Numbered from the stretch's first letter, positions 16,217-24,364 are shown. The stretch is 64,000 nt of DNA from Streptomyces deccanensis (GCF_022385335.1 NZ_CP092431.1:5394001-5458000); one strand, 5' to 3'. Made by a program: numbers and translations. Notes: generated from the sequence alone by a model not told the origin.

Positions 16217-16339
16217 AGCGTCGACCTCTCGATACATCGGTTCAAGCGGCCACCACGGTACGCGACGACGTACCACTTCCTGCTGTTCTCGCAGATCACC
16301 ACCTCGGCACAACGGAACGCGGCACGCTTCCCCGGTCGG

Positions 16340-16801
16340 CTACGTCGCCGATGTGGGCGGTTCGGTCAGTGCGGCGATGCACGTGGTGAGCAGGCGCCGC
16401 ATCTCGTCCTGTTCGTCGGCGTCGAGACGGGCCAGCATGTCCTGCTCGACGCGGCGAACCGCGGCGCTGGCCGTCTTGAGCTGGCTGCGCCCGAGGGCGG
16501 TCAGTTCGGTGGGCAAGGCCCTGCCGACGGGTGCCTGTGCCGGGCGGACGACGAGCCCCTGACGTTCGAGTGCTTGCAGGAGCACGTTCATCGACTGCCG
16601 GGTGACGAAGGTGCCGCGGGCCAGCTCGGAGTTGGACAGGCCCGGGCGCTGGGCGAGCAGTTCCAGGCAGGAGTAGTGGGTGATGGTCATGCCCATCGGC
16701 TTCAGCACGGCCTCCAGCGCGGAGTGCAGGGCGCTCGCGGCCGCTTTCAGCATGTACCCCAGCGATGTGTCCAGCTCGATTCCGGGCTCGCCTTGACTCA
16801 T
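16340..16801 (-). CDS. MarR-family transcriptional regulator
   Basis: A 153-aa MarR repressor. The winged helix is readable as HYSCLELLAQRPGLSNSELARGTFVTRQSMNVLLQALERQGLVVRP, followed by the wing (VGRALPTELTALG) and a dimerisation helix (VEQDMLARLDADEQDEMRRLL). It is divergent from a VOC-fold gene. Two strong dyads with the same TGTCAG core lie in the 70-base intergenic region, one of them over its own start codon, so autorepression and control of the VOC gene are likely. The ligand is unknown. Confidence 0.93.
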   Translation of the reverse strand: MSQGEPGIELDTSLGYMLKAAASALHSALEAVLKPMGMTITHYSCLELLAQRPGLSNSELARGTFVTRQSMNVLLQALERQGLVVRPAQAPVGRALPTELTALGRSQLKTASAAVRRVEQDMLARLDADEQDEMRRLLTTCIAALTEPPTSAT

Positions 16802-16817
16802 GTCAGTAGTCTGACAT
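16800..16817. promoter_or_regulatory. MarR operator 1 (over the marR start)
   Basis: ATGTCAG-TAGT-CTGACAT is a 7-bp inverted repeat with a 4-base spacer. It covers the first codon of the MarR gene and would block its expression when bound. Confidence 0.75.
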
Positions 16818-16825
16818 ACGGTGAG

Positions 16826-16847
16826 GCATGTCAGAAAACTGACATGC
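16826..16847. promoter_or_regulatory. MarR operator 2 (upstream of the VOC gene)
   Basis: GCATGTCAG-AAAA-CTGACATGC is a 9-bp perfect inverted repeat with a 4-base spacer, the same core as operator 1. It ends about 24 bases before the VOC start codon. The centres of the two sites are 28 bases apart. Confidence 0.78.
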
Positions 16848-16870
16848 CATGCGATGAGGAGCTGTGGATC

Positions 16871-17239
16871 GTGGCTGTGACCGGACCCGATTTCATTTCA
16901 CTGCAGGTGCGCGACCTGGAGCGCTCCGCCGCCTTCTACGAGCAGTACCTGGGGTTGAAGCGCTCCGACGCGGGACCGCCGCACGCTGTCGTGTTCGACA
17001 CCAAGCCGATCGCCTTCGCCGTCCGCGACGTGGTCGAGGGCGTCGACCTGGACGCGATCGCGCAGCCGGGCCAGGGGATGGCGCTGTGGTTGCACGCTCC
17101 CGACGCGCAGGACATCCACGACTCTCTCGCCGCCGCCGGCGCGACGATCGTCTCGGCGCCCGTCGACGGGCCGTTCGGCCGCACGTTCACGTTCGCGGAC
17201 CCCGACGGCTACCAGGTGACCCTCCACAGCCACGGCTGA
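16871..17239 (+). CDS. VOC (glyoxalase/bleomycin-resistance) family protein
   Basis: A 122-aa vicinal-oxygen-chelate protein: FISLQVRDLERSAAFYEQYLGLKR at the start, VFDTKPIAFAVRD, WLHAPDAQDIHDSLAAAGATIVSAPVDGPFGRTFTFADPDGYQVTLHSHG at the end. The F-A-D-P-D-G-Y motif is typical of the second beta-alpha-beta unit. Such proteins act as metal-dependent dioxygenases, glyoxalases or antibiotic-binding proteins; the role here cannot be told. GTG 16871 follows GAGGAG at ten bases; ATG 16844 would overlap the operator. Probably controlled by the divergent MarR repressor. Confidence 0.85.
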   Translation: MAVTGPDFISLQVRDLERSAAFYEQYLGLKRSDAGPPHAVVFDTKPIAFAVRDVVEGVDLDAIAQPGQGMALWLHAPDAQDIHDSLAAAGATIVSAPVDGPFGRTFTFADPDGYQVTLHSHG

Positions 17240-17335
17240 GCCGGCCGGCTTCGGTGGTCTCTGGTGGCCGCACTCCGCACTCCGCACTCCAGAAGGGGTG
17301 CCGTTGGCGCCTGTGGCATCGCCAGCCCTTGCCTC

Positions 17336-17375
17336 ATCTATCGAATCTCGATAGATTCCCATCGCGCTTCGATGG
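17336..17375. promoter_or_regulatory. Two adjacent dyads upstream of DUF2975/XRE genes
   Basis: ATCTATCGA-ATC-TCGATAGAT (17336-17356) is a 9-bp perfect inverted repeat. CCATCG-CGCTT-CGATGG (17359-17375) follows directly. Both contain ATCG cores and end 19 bases before the DUF2975 start, so they are good candidates for binding by the XRE protein encoded at the end of this operon. Confidence 0.7.
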
Positions 17376-17393
17376 AAGGGTGAAGGGTGGGTC

Positions 17394-17885
17394 ATGGGAA
17401 AGCTGACCGTGCGTGCGCTGCGCGCCGTGCTCGGGGTGGTGCTCCTCGGCACCGTGTTCGTGCAGGCATTGATGGTGTGGACATTGGTCAGCGGGAACGA
17501 CCCGGAGGACGGCTCGCTCCCGCTGACCGCGCTACGGGTGATCACCACCCTTGGCATGGTGTCGGCCCAGGTCGCCCTGATCTGCGTATGGCGGCTGGTG
17601 ACGATGGTGCGACGCGGAACCGTGTTCTCCCACGCCGCCTTCCGGTACGTGGACGGCGTGATCGGCGCGATCGTCGGGGCCGCCCTCCTGTGGTTCGTGG
17701 TCACGGCCGTCAACGCGCCCGGCCAGCGAGACGACCCGGGCGTCACCGTCATCATGGCCGGGGTCGGCGTGGCCATCCTGGGGGTCGCGCTCATCGTCCT
17801 CGTGCTGCGGATGCTGCTCGCCCAGGCCGTCGCGCGCGACGTCGAAGCGTCGCGGATGCGGGCTGAGTTGAACGAGGTGATCTGA
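17394..17885 (+). CDS. DUF2975 membrane protein
   Basis: A 163-aa integral membrane protein with four hydrophobic segments (about 9-30, 47-68, 90-110 and 122-148) and a short charged C-terminus (RMRAELNEVI). Order and spacing match DUF2975 proteins, which are typically encoded with a small YozG-type XRE regulator, as here. Its stop codon TGA overlaps the ATG of that regulator (TGATG). Membrane stress or immunity-like roles have been suggested for the family; nothing specific can be read here. Confidence 0.8.
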   Translation: MGKLTVRALRAVLGVVLLGTVFVQALMVWTLVSGNDPEDGSLPLTALRVITTLGMVSAQVALICVWRLVTMVRRGTVFSHAAFRYVDGVIGAIVGAALLWFVVTAVNAPGQRDDPGVTVIMAGVGVAILGVALIVLVLRMLLAQAVARDVEASRMRAELNEVI

Positions 17886-18106
17886 TGCCGATCACCGTCG
17901 ACATCGACGTGATGCTGGCCAGACGGAAGATGTCCGTGGGCGAGCTCGCGGACCGCGTCGGCATCACCCCCGCCAACCTGGCGGTACTCAAGAACGGCCG
18001 CGCCAAGGCGGTGCGCTTCACGACACTCGCCGCGCTCTGCGAGGTGCTCCAGTGCCAGCCGGGCGACCTACTGCGCTGGGAGGCCGAGGGCGCCCCAGGC
18101 GAATGA
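17885..18106 (+). CDS. Small XRE-family regulator (YozG type)
   Basis: A 73-aa protein that is a single helix-turn-helix: DIDVMLARRKMSVGELADRVGITPANLAVLKNGRAKAVRFTTLAALCEVLQCQPGDLLRWE. This is the usual length for YozG-like regulators. It is translationally coupled to the DUF2975 gene by a one-base overlap. It probably binds the dyads at 17336-17375 and represses its own operon. Confidence 0.9.
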   Translation: MPITVDIDVMLARRKMSVGELADRVGITPANLAVLKNGRAKAVRFTTLAALCEVLQCQPGDLLRWEAEGAPGE

Positions 18107-18412
18107 CGGGCACCCCGGGCCCGGGACCCCGCACCTTGGGCCCCGGACTCCGTGCCCCGGACCCCCGCCATGGCGACCTGGCGCCACCTCGGCATCGGCC
18201 CCCTTCGTCTCGCCGAGCGGAGCAGCATCGCCGTCGCCATCCGGCACGACGCCCGCGACGCCGACTGACCGCTCGCCCTCCTTGGACCCCCTGACTGCGA
18301 AAGCGGCGACACGCGACTACGTCGAGGCTGCTACTCCTCCCTCCCCCCGGCAGGTCGCTGTGAGGTCCGCCGGGAGGGCTCCCTGATGTGCCCCTGACCG
18401 AGCAGGCGCTAC
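18107..18412. other. Intergenic stretch without a convincing gene
   Basis: About 300 bases of very GC-rich sequence with short imperfect CCCGGG/CCCCGGAC repetitions (18110-18165). A 32-codon plus-strand frame at 18170-18268 (MATWRHLGIGPLRLAERSS) has no ribosome-binding site and no recognised relative. No promoter, RNA or mobile-element end is evident. Confidence 0.5.
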
Positions 18413-18673
18413 CTACGCCCGCCCGATGATCCGCGCCACCCCGGGCGAGGCCTGCACCGACTGGCGGCACTCCGGGGCCGTCGGCGGTGTCGGCTCGCCG
18501 TCGAGGGCGCGGCACAGTGCGGCGTGCAGGTGCTCGGCCTCGGCGAGGGTGAGGGTCAGTTCGGTGTCCGTGGTGTGCCCGTCGGCCACGGAGAGCCGGA
18601 GGGGTACGGCCAGGCGGTTGTCGTCGGTGCGGCGCACGGGGCGGCCGGGCGGCCGTTCGATGGTCCAGCTCAT
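18413..18673 (-). CDS. Hypothetical protein, third gene of a small operon (86 aa)
   Basis: A small soluble protein starting MSWTIERPPGRPVRRTDDNRLAVPLRLSVADG, with LTLAEAEHLHAALCRALDGEP in the middle, a beta-then-helix pattern. ATG 18673 overlaps the preceding stop (ATGA), so it is translationally coupled. This set of small coupled genes lies divergent from an XRE-TPR regulator gene, an arrangement repeated many times in Streptomyces genomes. Function unknown. Confidence 0.7.
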   Translation of the reverse strand: MSWTIERPPGRPVRRTDDNRLAVPLRLSVADGHTTDTELTLTLAEAEHLHAALCRALDGEPTPPTAPECRQSVQASPGVARIIGRA

Positions 18674-18873
18674 GACGTCGTCGCCTTTCCGATGCGCGTG
18701 AGGCGGTACGTGCCCCACAGCCGACGTCCGTCCTCGCAGCCGTCCTGCGCCTTGGGGGTGCCCTTGCAGCCGACGGCGCAGGTGCGGGTGTGCTCGAACC
18801 AGAGGCGGTAGGCGCGGAGCATGGGAAGTTCGGGGCGGACCGCGGCGGGGCGACCGTTCCGTCCGTGGGTCAT
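18670..18873 (-). CDS. Hypothetical protein, second gene of a small operon (67 aa)
   Basis: A 67-aa basic protein with three cysteines (HTRTCAVGCKGTPKAQDGCEDG) that could form a small metal or disulfide knot, and PMLRAYRLWFEHTRTC before it. Relatives with an AYRLWxxHxxxC opening are common in Streptomyces next to XRE regulators. A GAGGAGG site lies upstream of ATG 18873. It overlaps both neighbours by ATGA, so all three genes form one tightly coupled unit. Function unknown. Confidence 0.75.
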   Translation of the reverse strand: MTHGRNGRPAAVRPELPMLRAYRLWFEHTRTCAVGCKGTPKAQDGCEDGRRLWGTYRLTRIGKATTS

Positions 18874-19202
18874 CGGCACGCCTCCTCTGCCAACAGGGCG
18901 GCCCGGGCGCGTTGGCGCACTACGGGCGGCAGGAGGTAGGTGCCTACGAGGGTGCTGGTGATGTCGTCGGAGGAGATGGCGGGAACATCGCTCGGAGGCC
19001 ATGGGAGGGCCCTTCGGCGACGCCGCGCGCTGATGAGGATCGCGGCCCACACCTCGGGGGAGGGATTGCGTGGGCAGGGGCTCTGGGGTGTGCGCGGCGC
19101 CCTGGGGGCGGCCGAGGCGGGGGTTGTCACGCCGTATGCGGGTTGGGGCGGTCCGAGGAGCACGCTCCTCACCCGAACGAGTGCGCGTGATACACAGTTC
19201 AT
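18870..19202 (-). CDS. Hypothetical protein, first gene of a small operon (110 aa)
   Basis: Its C-terminal 60 residues (DVPAISSDDITSTLVGTYLLPPVVRQRARAALLAEEACR) look coding; the N-terminal part is Pro/Arg-rich and low in complexity. ATG 19202 is chosen because GGAG precedes it by six bases; GTG 19130 would give a shorter protein but lacks a ribosome-binding site. It is coupled to the next gene by an ATGA overlap and divergent from the XRE-TPR gene. Function unknown. Confidence 0.6.
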   Translation of the reverse strand: MNCVSRALVRVRSVLLGPPQPAYGVTTPASAAPRAPRTPQSPCPRNPSPEVWAAILISARRRRRALPWPPSDVPAISSDDITSTLVGTYLLPPVVRQRARAALLAEEACR

Positions 19203-19410
19203 CGTCGACTCCGTTGCAGTCGGCCGTGCCCCGGGAGGTTGCAGCCTCGCCGGGGTCTGGCGTTGTCAGGGCGGAGTCCACCATCCCGGCTTCGCAATAC
19301 GGGGGGAAAGGAAAGTCCGGGGCAGGTCACTTCACGGCACCGGGAAACTTCTGTTCACGGTGTGCTGCCGTCTCGCTACGTTGGGTTCGGCATCGTGGAA
19401 CGGGGGACTC

Positions 19411-20719
19411 ATGTCGGCGCAGGAACAGGATCAGGATCGCGGCCGGGCCCAGCACCAACCGAATCTCACGTTGCGCCGACTCATGGCCGAGTACGGCTTC
19501 ACCCGAGAAGGCCTGGCCGAAGCCGTGAACGAGGCGGCCGAGCGGGTCACCGGCGAGCCCGGCAACTGCAGCGCGCGCCTTGTCGGTTATTGGCTGAGCG
19601 GCCGGGTCTCCTGGATGAGGGAACGCAGTCGTGTTCCGCTGGAGGCGGTGTTCGGCCGTACCGCCGAAGAACTCGGTTTCCGGGCTCCCGCCTCACGGGG
19701 CGAGGGGGTTACCGTGCGGAGGAGAACCAGCACCCTGCCTCAGGATGTGCCCGTGCGACGCCGTCAGTTCATCATCGGCCTGACCGGAAGTCTGCTCGCC
19801 CTGCCGCCACTGCCGGAATCGGGGCGGCTCGGTGTGAGTGACGTGGACCGGGTCCAGGCCGCCGCCGCCAAGTTGCACCAGATCGACGACCTGCACGGGG
19901 GAGGGAGGCTGTCGGACATCGCGGCGAGGTACATCAAGTACGTCGAAGGCGCTGCCCGGCGGTGTACGTACGGCGGGAACGTGGAGGTCCGGCTTCATCG
20001 CGCGCTCGGTGAGATGGCCACCAGCGCAGGGTGGTTCGCGTTCGACGCCGGGCACCAGGACGAGGCCCGTCGATGGTGGGACACGGGATTGCGCTACGCC
20101 CTGCTGGGCCGGGACAAGCCGCTCCAGGCTCGGATCTGGTCGTCGATGTCGCACCAGGCCTGGCAGTTGGGGTACGGAAGCGAGGCTGTCTCGATCGCTC
20201 GCGCGGCACTGGAGGAGACCAGGGGACGACGGGACGGGCAACTGTCGTCATTGCTGCATTCGAGAGTGGCCCAGGGGCACGCTCTGCAAGGTGAGTCCGG
20301 TCGGTGTGCACGATCCCTGTTGCGGGTGGAGAAAGACTTCGACAGAGAGCCGGTGGAACCGCAGAGATGGCTGGCCTTCTACACCCCCGGCGAGCTGTCG
20401 GCCACGGCGGCGCTGTGCTTCATGGACTTAAGGCAGTACGACAACGCCGTCGGCGCGGCACGAATCGCTGCGTGCTGTGCAACCGGGCCCGTACCGGCGC
20501 AATCAACTCGCGTCCCACGTACGCCTTGGACGAGCGTTGTCGGCGGCGGGCGAGTTGGAGGAGGCTGTGGCGGTGGGAAACGCCGCACTCGCGCTGTTGC
20601 CGGAGGTGCACAGCCTGCGCGTCGGCGACCGGTTGAAGCAGTTGCGGGACGAACTGGTCGATCGTGCCGCACCCGACGCCATGGAATTCTCACGACGATA
20701 CGAGGCGGTGGCCACATGA
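19411..20719 (+). pseudogene. XRE-type regulator with TPR-like domain, frameshifted near 20450
   Basis: Starts MSAQEQDQDRGRAQHQ. A helix-turn-helix region follows (LTLRRLMAEYGFTREGLAEAVNEAAERV, about residues 18-75), then RRRQFIIGLTGSLLALPPL, then a helical-repeat domain (MATSAGWFAFDAGHQDEARRWWDTGLRYALLGRD and onward), as in many Streptomyces XRE-TPR regulators. After MDLRQYDNAV the frame becomes nonsense. The correct continuation (RHESLRAVQPGPYRRNQLASHV to SRRYEAVAT, stop 20717-20719) lies in another frame. One extra base in GTCGGCG at about 20449-20455 explains it. The corrected frame's stop overlaps the next ATG (ATGA), which confirms the original layout. It is a recent mutation or a sequencing error. 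Confidence 0.85.
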
Positions 20720-21255
20720 CCGTAGACATGCTGACAACCAGCTACTACACCGGCGAACAGCTGGCGGAGATTCGCGGGACCCTGTTGGACGTGTACGCCG
20801 ACGTGTACGCGGAGGACATCGCCACGAATCCCTTCTTCTCCATGGAGCGGTTCGAGGAGCGGTTGGAGGCTCATGTCGGGGCCGGTGGGTGGGGGTGTGT
20901 CGTCGCTGAAGTCGACGGTGAAGCCGGTGGCGAGGTGGGTGGTGAGGTGGGTGGTGGCGGTGGTGAAGTCGCCGGGTTCACCTACGGATTCACGGCACGA
21001 AACGACACCGCGACATTCAAGTTGTGCGAGAACATGCTTCGCGAGAAGTGGCGTAAGCGGGGGATTTCGCGGGTCATGCACGACGAGTTGATCGGGCAGC
21101 GGCGGGAGGCGCGTGCCGAGCTGCTGGTGCGGCGGGAGCGGCCGAGGCTGCGGGCCATGTACGAGACCTGGGGGTACGAGCCGGTGGGGGAGCAACTGCC
21201 CTTCCCCGACGCCCCGTTGTACGACGTCATGGTCCTCGCCCTGCGATCACGCTGA
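20716..21255 (+). CDS. GNAT-family N-acetyltransferase with Gly/Glu/Val repeat
   Basis: A 179-aa acetyltransferase-fold protein: TSYYTGEQLAEIRGTLLDVYADVYAED at the start, VAGFTYGFT, FKLCENMLREKWRKRGISRVMHDELIGQRREARAELLVRRERPRLRAMYETWGYEPVGEQ at the end. The acetyl-CoA loop (REKWRKRGISRVMHDELI) deviates somewhat from the canonical pattern. Residues 61-75 are a low-complexity run (DGEAGGEVGGEVGGGGG) encoded by GAGGTGGGTGGT repeats, likely a strand-slippage expansion. It is coupled by ATGA to the frameshifted regulator, so the pair was an operon. The substrate is unknown. Confidence 0.8.
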   Translation: MTVDMLTTSYYTGEQLAEIRGTLLDVYADVYAEDIATNPFFSMERFEERLEAHVGAGGWGCVVAEVDGEAGGEVGGEVGGGGGEVAGFTYGFTARNDTATFKLCENMLREKWRKRGISRVMHDELIGQRREARAELLVRRERPRLRAMYETWGYEPVGEQLPFPDAPLYDVMVLALRSR

Positions 21256-21373
21256 CCAGCGCGAACACCTTGTAACAGCGGCTCCGTACTGCTTCACTGT
21301 GGCGACCTACGGGCCGTGCGGCAGGTCTCGGAGTCTCCGCTGCCGTCATGCCGTCATCCAGGAAGCGTGAGGC

Positions 21374-22252
21374 ATGAAGGATTCAGCGCTGATCACAGCC
21401 GGCTTGCCCGTCGCGCTCGCCATCATCATGTTCGGTCTCGGGCTCTCGCTCACCACGGATGACTTCAGGCGTGTGGCCCGTTCCCCGAAGGCGGTCGTCT
21501 TCGCGCTGACCGTGCAGATCGTGGTGCTGCCGCTGCTCGCCTTCGGGCTGGTGGAGATGTTCGACGTGGACCCGCTGCTCGCCGTGGGCGTGATGCTGCT
21601 GGCCGCGTCCCCGGGCGGTACGACCGCCAATCTCTTCAGTCACCTGTTCCGCGGGGACGTGGCGTTCAACATCACCCTCACCGCCATCAATTCCGTGCTG
21701 GCGGCCGTCACCATCCCGCTCATCACCAACCTGGCCATCAGTCACTTCGATGCCGAGGGCGATCTGGGACTGCAGTTCGGGAAAGTGCTGCAGGTGATCG
21801 CCATCGTGCTCATCCCGGTCGGGCTCGGCATGCTCGTCAGGAAGCGCTCCCTGGAGTTCGCCGTCCGCGCGGACCGTCCGGTCCGTGTGTTCTCCATCGC
21901 CGTCCTGGTCGCGGTGTCCCTGGCGGCGCTGCTGGGAGAGCGGGAGAACCTCACGGACTACCTCCGCCAAGTCGGCCTGGTCACCGGCCTCTTCTGCCTC
22001 GCGAGCCTCTGCATCGGCTACGGCGGCGCCAGGGCCCTTCGCCTCAACGAGCCGCAGGCCGTCGCCAGCGCCATGGAAGTCGGGATCCACAACACCACGG
22101 TGGCCCTCACCATCGCACTGAGCATCCTCGACAGCACCGAGGTGGCGATCCCCAGCGCCGTCTACTCGGTGCTCATGTACATCCTGGCCACGGCTTTCGG
22201 CTACGCCATCACCCGGGGGCGGCGTGCAGAGAAGCCCTCGACGGTGGGTTGA
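21374..22252 (+). CDS. Bile acid:sodium symporter (BASS) family transporter
   Basis: A 292-aa membrane protein with about nine hydrophobic segments. Family hallmarks are FGLGLSLTTDDFRRVARSPKAV near the start, the MLLAASPGGTTANLFSHLFRGDVAFNITLTAINS block (about 75-110) and EVGIHNTTVALTIALSIL near the end, the two crossing helices that bind sodium. BASS proteins carry organic anions such as bile acids, pantoate or 2-keto acids with sodium; the substrate here is not predictable. ATG 21374 follows GGAAGCGTGAGGC. Monocistronic. Confidence 0.9.
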   Translation: MKDSALITAGLPVALAIIMFGLGLSLTTDDFRRVARSPKAVVFALTVQIVVLPLLAFGLVEMFDVDPLLAVGVMLLAASPGGTTANLFSHLFRGDVAFNITLTAINSVLAAVTIPLITNLAISHFDAEGDLGLQFGKVLQVIAIVLIPVGLGMLVRKRSLEFAVRADRPVRVFSIAVLVAVSLAALLGERENLTDYLRQVGLVTGLFCLASLCIGYGGARALRLNEPQAVASAMEVGIHNTTVALTIALSILDSTEVAIPSAVYSVLMYILATAFGYAITRGRRAEKPSTVG

Positions 22253-22587
22253 GCCGACGGGGGCGTCGGCGAAGGCCACGCGCCGCCAGGGCTCGTTCGG
22301 TGCGGCGGATCACGGGCCGCCACCGGACAACAGCCCGACGCAGCCACTCTCGGCCACTATCGGCGACTCTCAGCCACTCTCGACGACGAACCCACTGGAT
22401 CGATCACAAAACCGTGGGCGGACCAGCGGAAGTTCACATACCGTGTGGCTTCACGCCCTGAGACGGACGGAAGGAGGCGAGTGCCGTGCGGTTCACCCCT
22501 TTCCAGCGCTCCCTTTTCCGCTGTCCCGGCGTGCTTCATCAGTTCTGACCGGGAGCGCTCCAAGCAGCCTGTATCCCGGAGGAATCC
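22253..22587 (+). other. Intergenic region with short direct repeats
   Basis: A cluster of CAGCCACTCTCGG-like direct repeats lies at about 22340-22383 (CAGCCACTCTC twice, with a GCCACTATCGG variant between). A 10-bp palindrome GGAGCGCTCC lies at 22552-22561, 26 bases before the GNAT start. The ribosome-binding site CCCGGAGGAATCC directly precedes ATG 22588. I see no gene in the stretch. Confidence 0.5.
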
Positions 22588-23490
22588 ATGACCGATCCGG
22601 TCATCCGCGCGCTCTCCGCGAGCGACGCCCATCTCTTCGACGCACTCCCCGACCCGCTGGGCGCCCGTGAAGGGCATCGACGTACCCGGTTCCGCCCCGA
22701 CTGGAAGCGTGTCGCCCTGCGCGACGGCGAGGTCGTCGCACGCGGCGCGTGGTGGGGCGGACCCGACGACTCGGAGCCCGTCAACATCAACTGGTTCGAC
22801 GTGGCCGAGGGCGAGGAGGAGGCGGGGGCCGAGCTCCTGCGCTCCGCTCCCTGGCAGGTCGAACTCGAGATCAACCTGCCTGGCGGCTGGCGGGACGAGC
22901 CCGACCTGCGCCCCGCCGCCGAGGCCCGCTTCGCCGCCGCGCGAGCCGCCGGGTACGAACCCCTGGTGGAACGCTTCCTGTACCGCTGGACCCCGGAGCG
23001 AGGTCTGCCCGAGCGGCCCGGACGCCTGCGCTTCCGTGCCGAACCCGACGACACCGTGTTCTTCGACGCGTTGCGCCGCATCCACTCCGTCACCCTGGAC
23101 GCCCACGCGCTCAAGGCCATCGAGGAGGGCGGCCTCGACCAGGCCGCCCAGGAGGAACTCGACTTCTTCCACTGGTGCCCCTCCCCACGGGAGTGGTGGC
23201 AGCTCGCGCACACGCCGGAGGGCGACCTGGCCGGCATCCACATCCCGGCTCACAACCCCTCCGGACCGACCATCGGCTTCATCGGAGTCGTTCCGGAACA
23301 GCGCGGTCACGGCTACGCCTACGACCTCCTCGCGGAATGCACCCACTTCCTCGTCGAACAGGGCGCGGAGTTCATCAGCGGAGCGACGGACCGGGGCAAC
23401 TTCCCCATGGCCGCGAACTTCGCCAAGGCCGGCTTCCCCGTCGTCAGCGAACGCGTCAACTTCCACCCGACGGGCGGCCGAACGGCCTAG
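22588..23490 (+). CDS. GNAT-family N-acetyltransferase (300 aa)
   Basis: A two-lobe acetyltransferase. The N-terminal half (1-150) is a degenerate GNAT-like lobe with VALRDGEVVARGAWWGGPDDSEPVNINWFDV. The C-terminal lobe holds the cofactor motif: TIGFIGVVPEQRGHGYAYDLLAECTHFLVEQGAEFISGATDRGNFPMAANFAKAGF. The motif QRGHGYA is the acetyl-CoA pyrophosphate loop (Q/R-x-x-G-x-A type), and NFPMAANFAKAGF is the usual final helix. Length fits duplicated-GNAT proteins. It follows a strong GGAGGA site. The substrate is unknown. Confidence 0.88.
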   Translation: MTDPVIRALSASDAHLFDALPDPLGAREGHRRTRFRPDWKRVALRDGEVVARGAWWGGPDDSEPVNINWFDVAEGEEEAGAELLRSAPWQVELEINLPGGWRDEPDLRPAAEARFAAARAAGYEPLVERFLYRWTPERGLPERPGRLRFRAEPDDTVFFDALRRIHSVTLDAHALKAIEEGGLDQAAQEELDFFHWCPSPREWWQLAHTPEGDLAGIHIPAHNPSGPTIGFIGVVPEQRGHGYAYDLLAECTHFLVEQGAEFISGATDRGNFPMAANFAKAGFPVVSERVNFHPTGGRTA

Positions 23491-23623
23491 CGAGAAGTGG
23501 CACGCGGTGAGCGGTCCGGCCAAGAACAGGTCCGGACCGCTTGTCAGTGCCGATGGCATGCACCGCACCGGTGTACTGACTAATCGTGTTGACCGCCCCG
23601 ACAGGCAGTGCTGGAGTCGGCAC

Positions 23624-24364
23624 GTGGACAGCATCCCCGCCAACCGGCGGCTCTGGAACCGGATCAGCAGCGCCTACCAGGACAGGCACGACCCGCGGAT
23701 CGGCGCCGTACCCCGGCTGTGGGGCATGTACTCCCTCCCCGACGCGCACCTGAACGCCCTCGGCGACGTCACCGGCAAGCGCGTCCTCGAAGTCGGCTGC
23801 GGCGCGGGCCAGTGGTCCAGGGCGCTCGCCGCCGAGGGCGCCACCGTGGTCGGGCTCGACCTCTCCGAAGCCCAACTCGCCGCAGCGGCCCGCGCGATGG
23901 GCGCGCCCCGCTACCCGCTGGTGCAAGGCGCCGCCGAACAACTCCCCTTCGCCGACGACAGCTTCGACCTCGTGTTCTGCGACTTCGGGGGGCTCAGTTG
24001 GGCGCCCCCGCACCTGGCCGTCCCGCAGGCCGCACGCGTCCTGCGCCCAGGCGGGCGCCTGGTGTTCAACGTCGCCAGCCCATGGTTCGAAGCCTGCTAC
24101 GACGAAGCCGCCGGCCGCGTGACCACGACGCTCCAGCAGGACTACTTCGGGCTGAACAGCATCGCCGAGGACGACGGCGCGACCAGCTATCAACTCACCT
24201 ACGGCGACTGGGTCAGGGTCCTGCGCGGCGCGGGGCTCGTCATCGACGACCTCATCGAGCCGCGGCCCGCACGCGGAACACCCAACGGCTACAACGAAAC
24301 CGACCCACCCGACTGGGCACACCGCTGGCCGGCGGAACTGCTCTGGGTGACCCACAAACCGTAA
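23624..24364 (+). CDS. Class I SAM-dependent methyltransferase
   Basis: A 246-aa methyltransferase with motif I VLEVGCGAGQWSRALAAEGATVVGLDLS, acidic loop end GLDLSEAQL, post-I QGAAEQLPFADDSFDLVFCDFGGLSWA, and motif III RVLRPGGRLVFNVASPW. This is a UbiE/Methyltransf_11 type enzyme. The N-terminus DSIPANRRLWNRISSAYQDRHDPRIG is typical of small-molecule methyltransferases of this group in Streptomyces. GTG 23624 is chosen because it lies nine bases after GGAG; further upstream the frame is a shadow of the GNAT gene. The substrate is unknown. Confidence 0.9.
   Translation: MDSIPANRRLWNRISSAYQDRHDPRIGAVPRLWGMYSLPDAHLNALGDVTGKRVLEVGCGAGQWSRALAAEGATVVGLDLSEAQLAAAARAMGAPRYPLVQGAAEQLPFADDSFDLVFCDFGGLSWAPPHLAVPQAARVLRPGGRLVFNVASPWFEACYDEAAGRVTTTLQQDYFGLNSIAEDDGATSYQLTYGDWVRVLRGAGLVIDDLIEPRPARGTPNGYNETDPPDWAHRWPAELLWVTHKP

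Noticed and set aside
18170..18268. 32-codon plus-strand frame
   Set aside because: No ribosome-binding site, no recognisable motif and too short to support.
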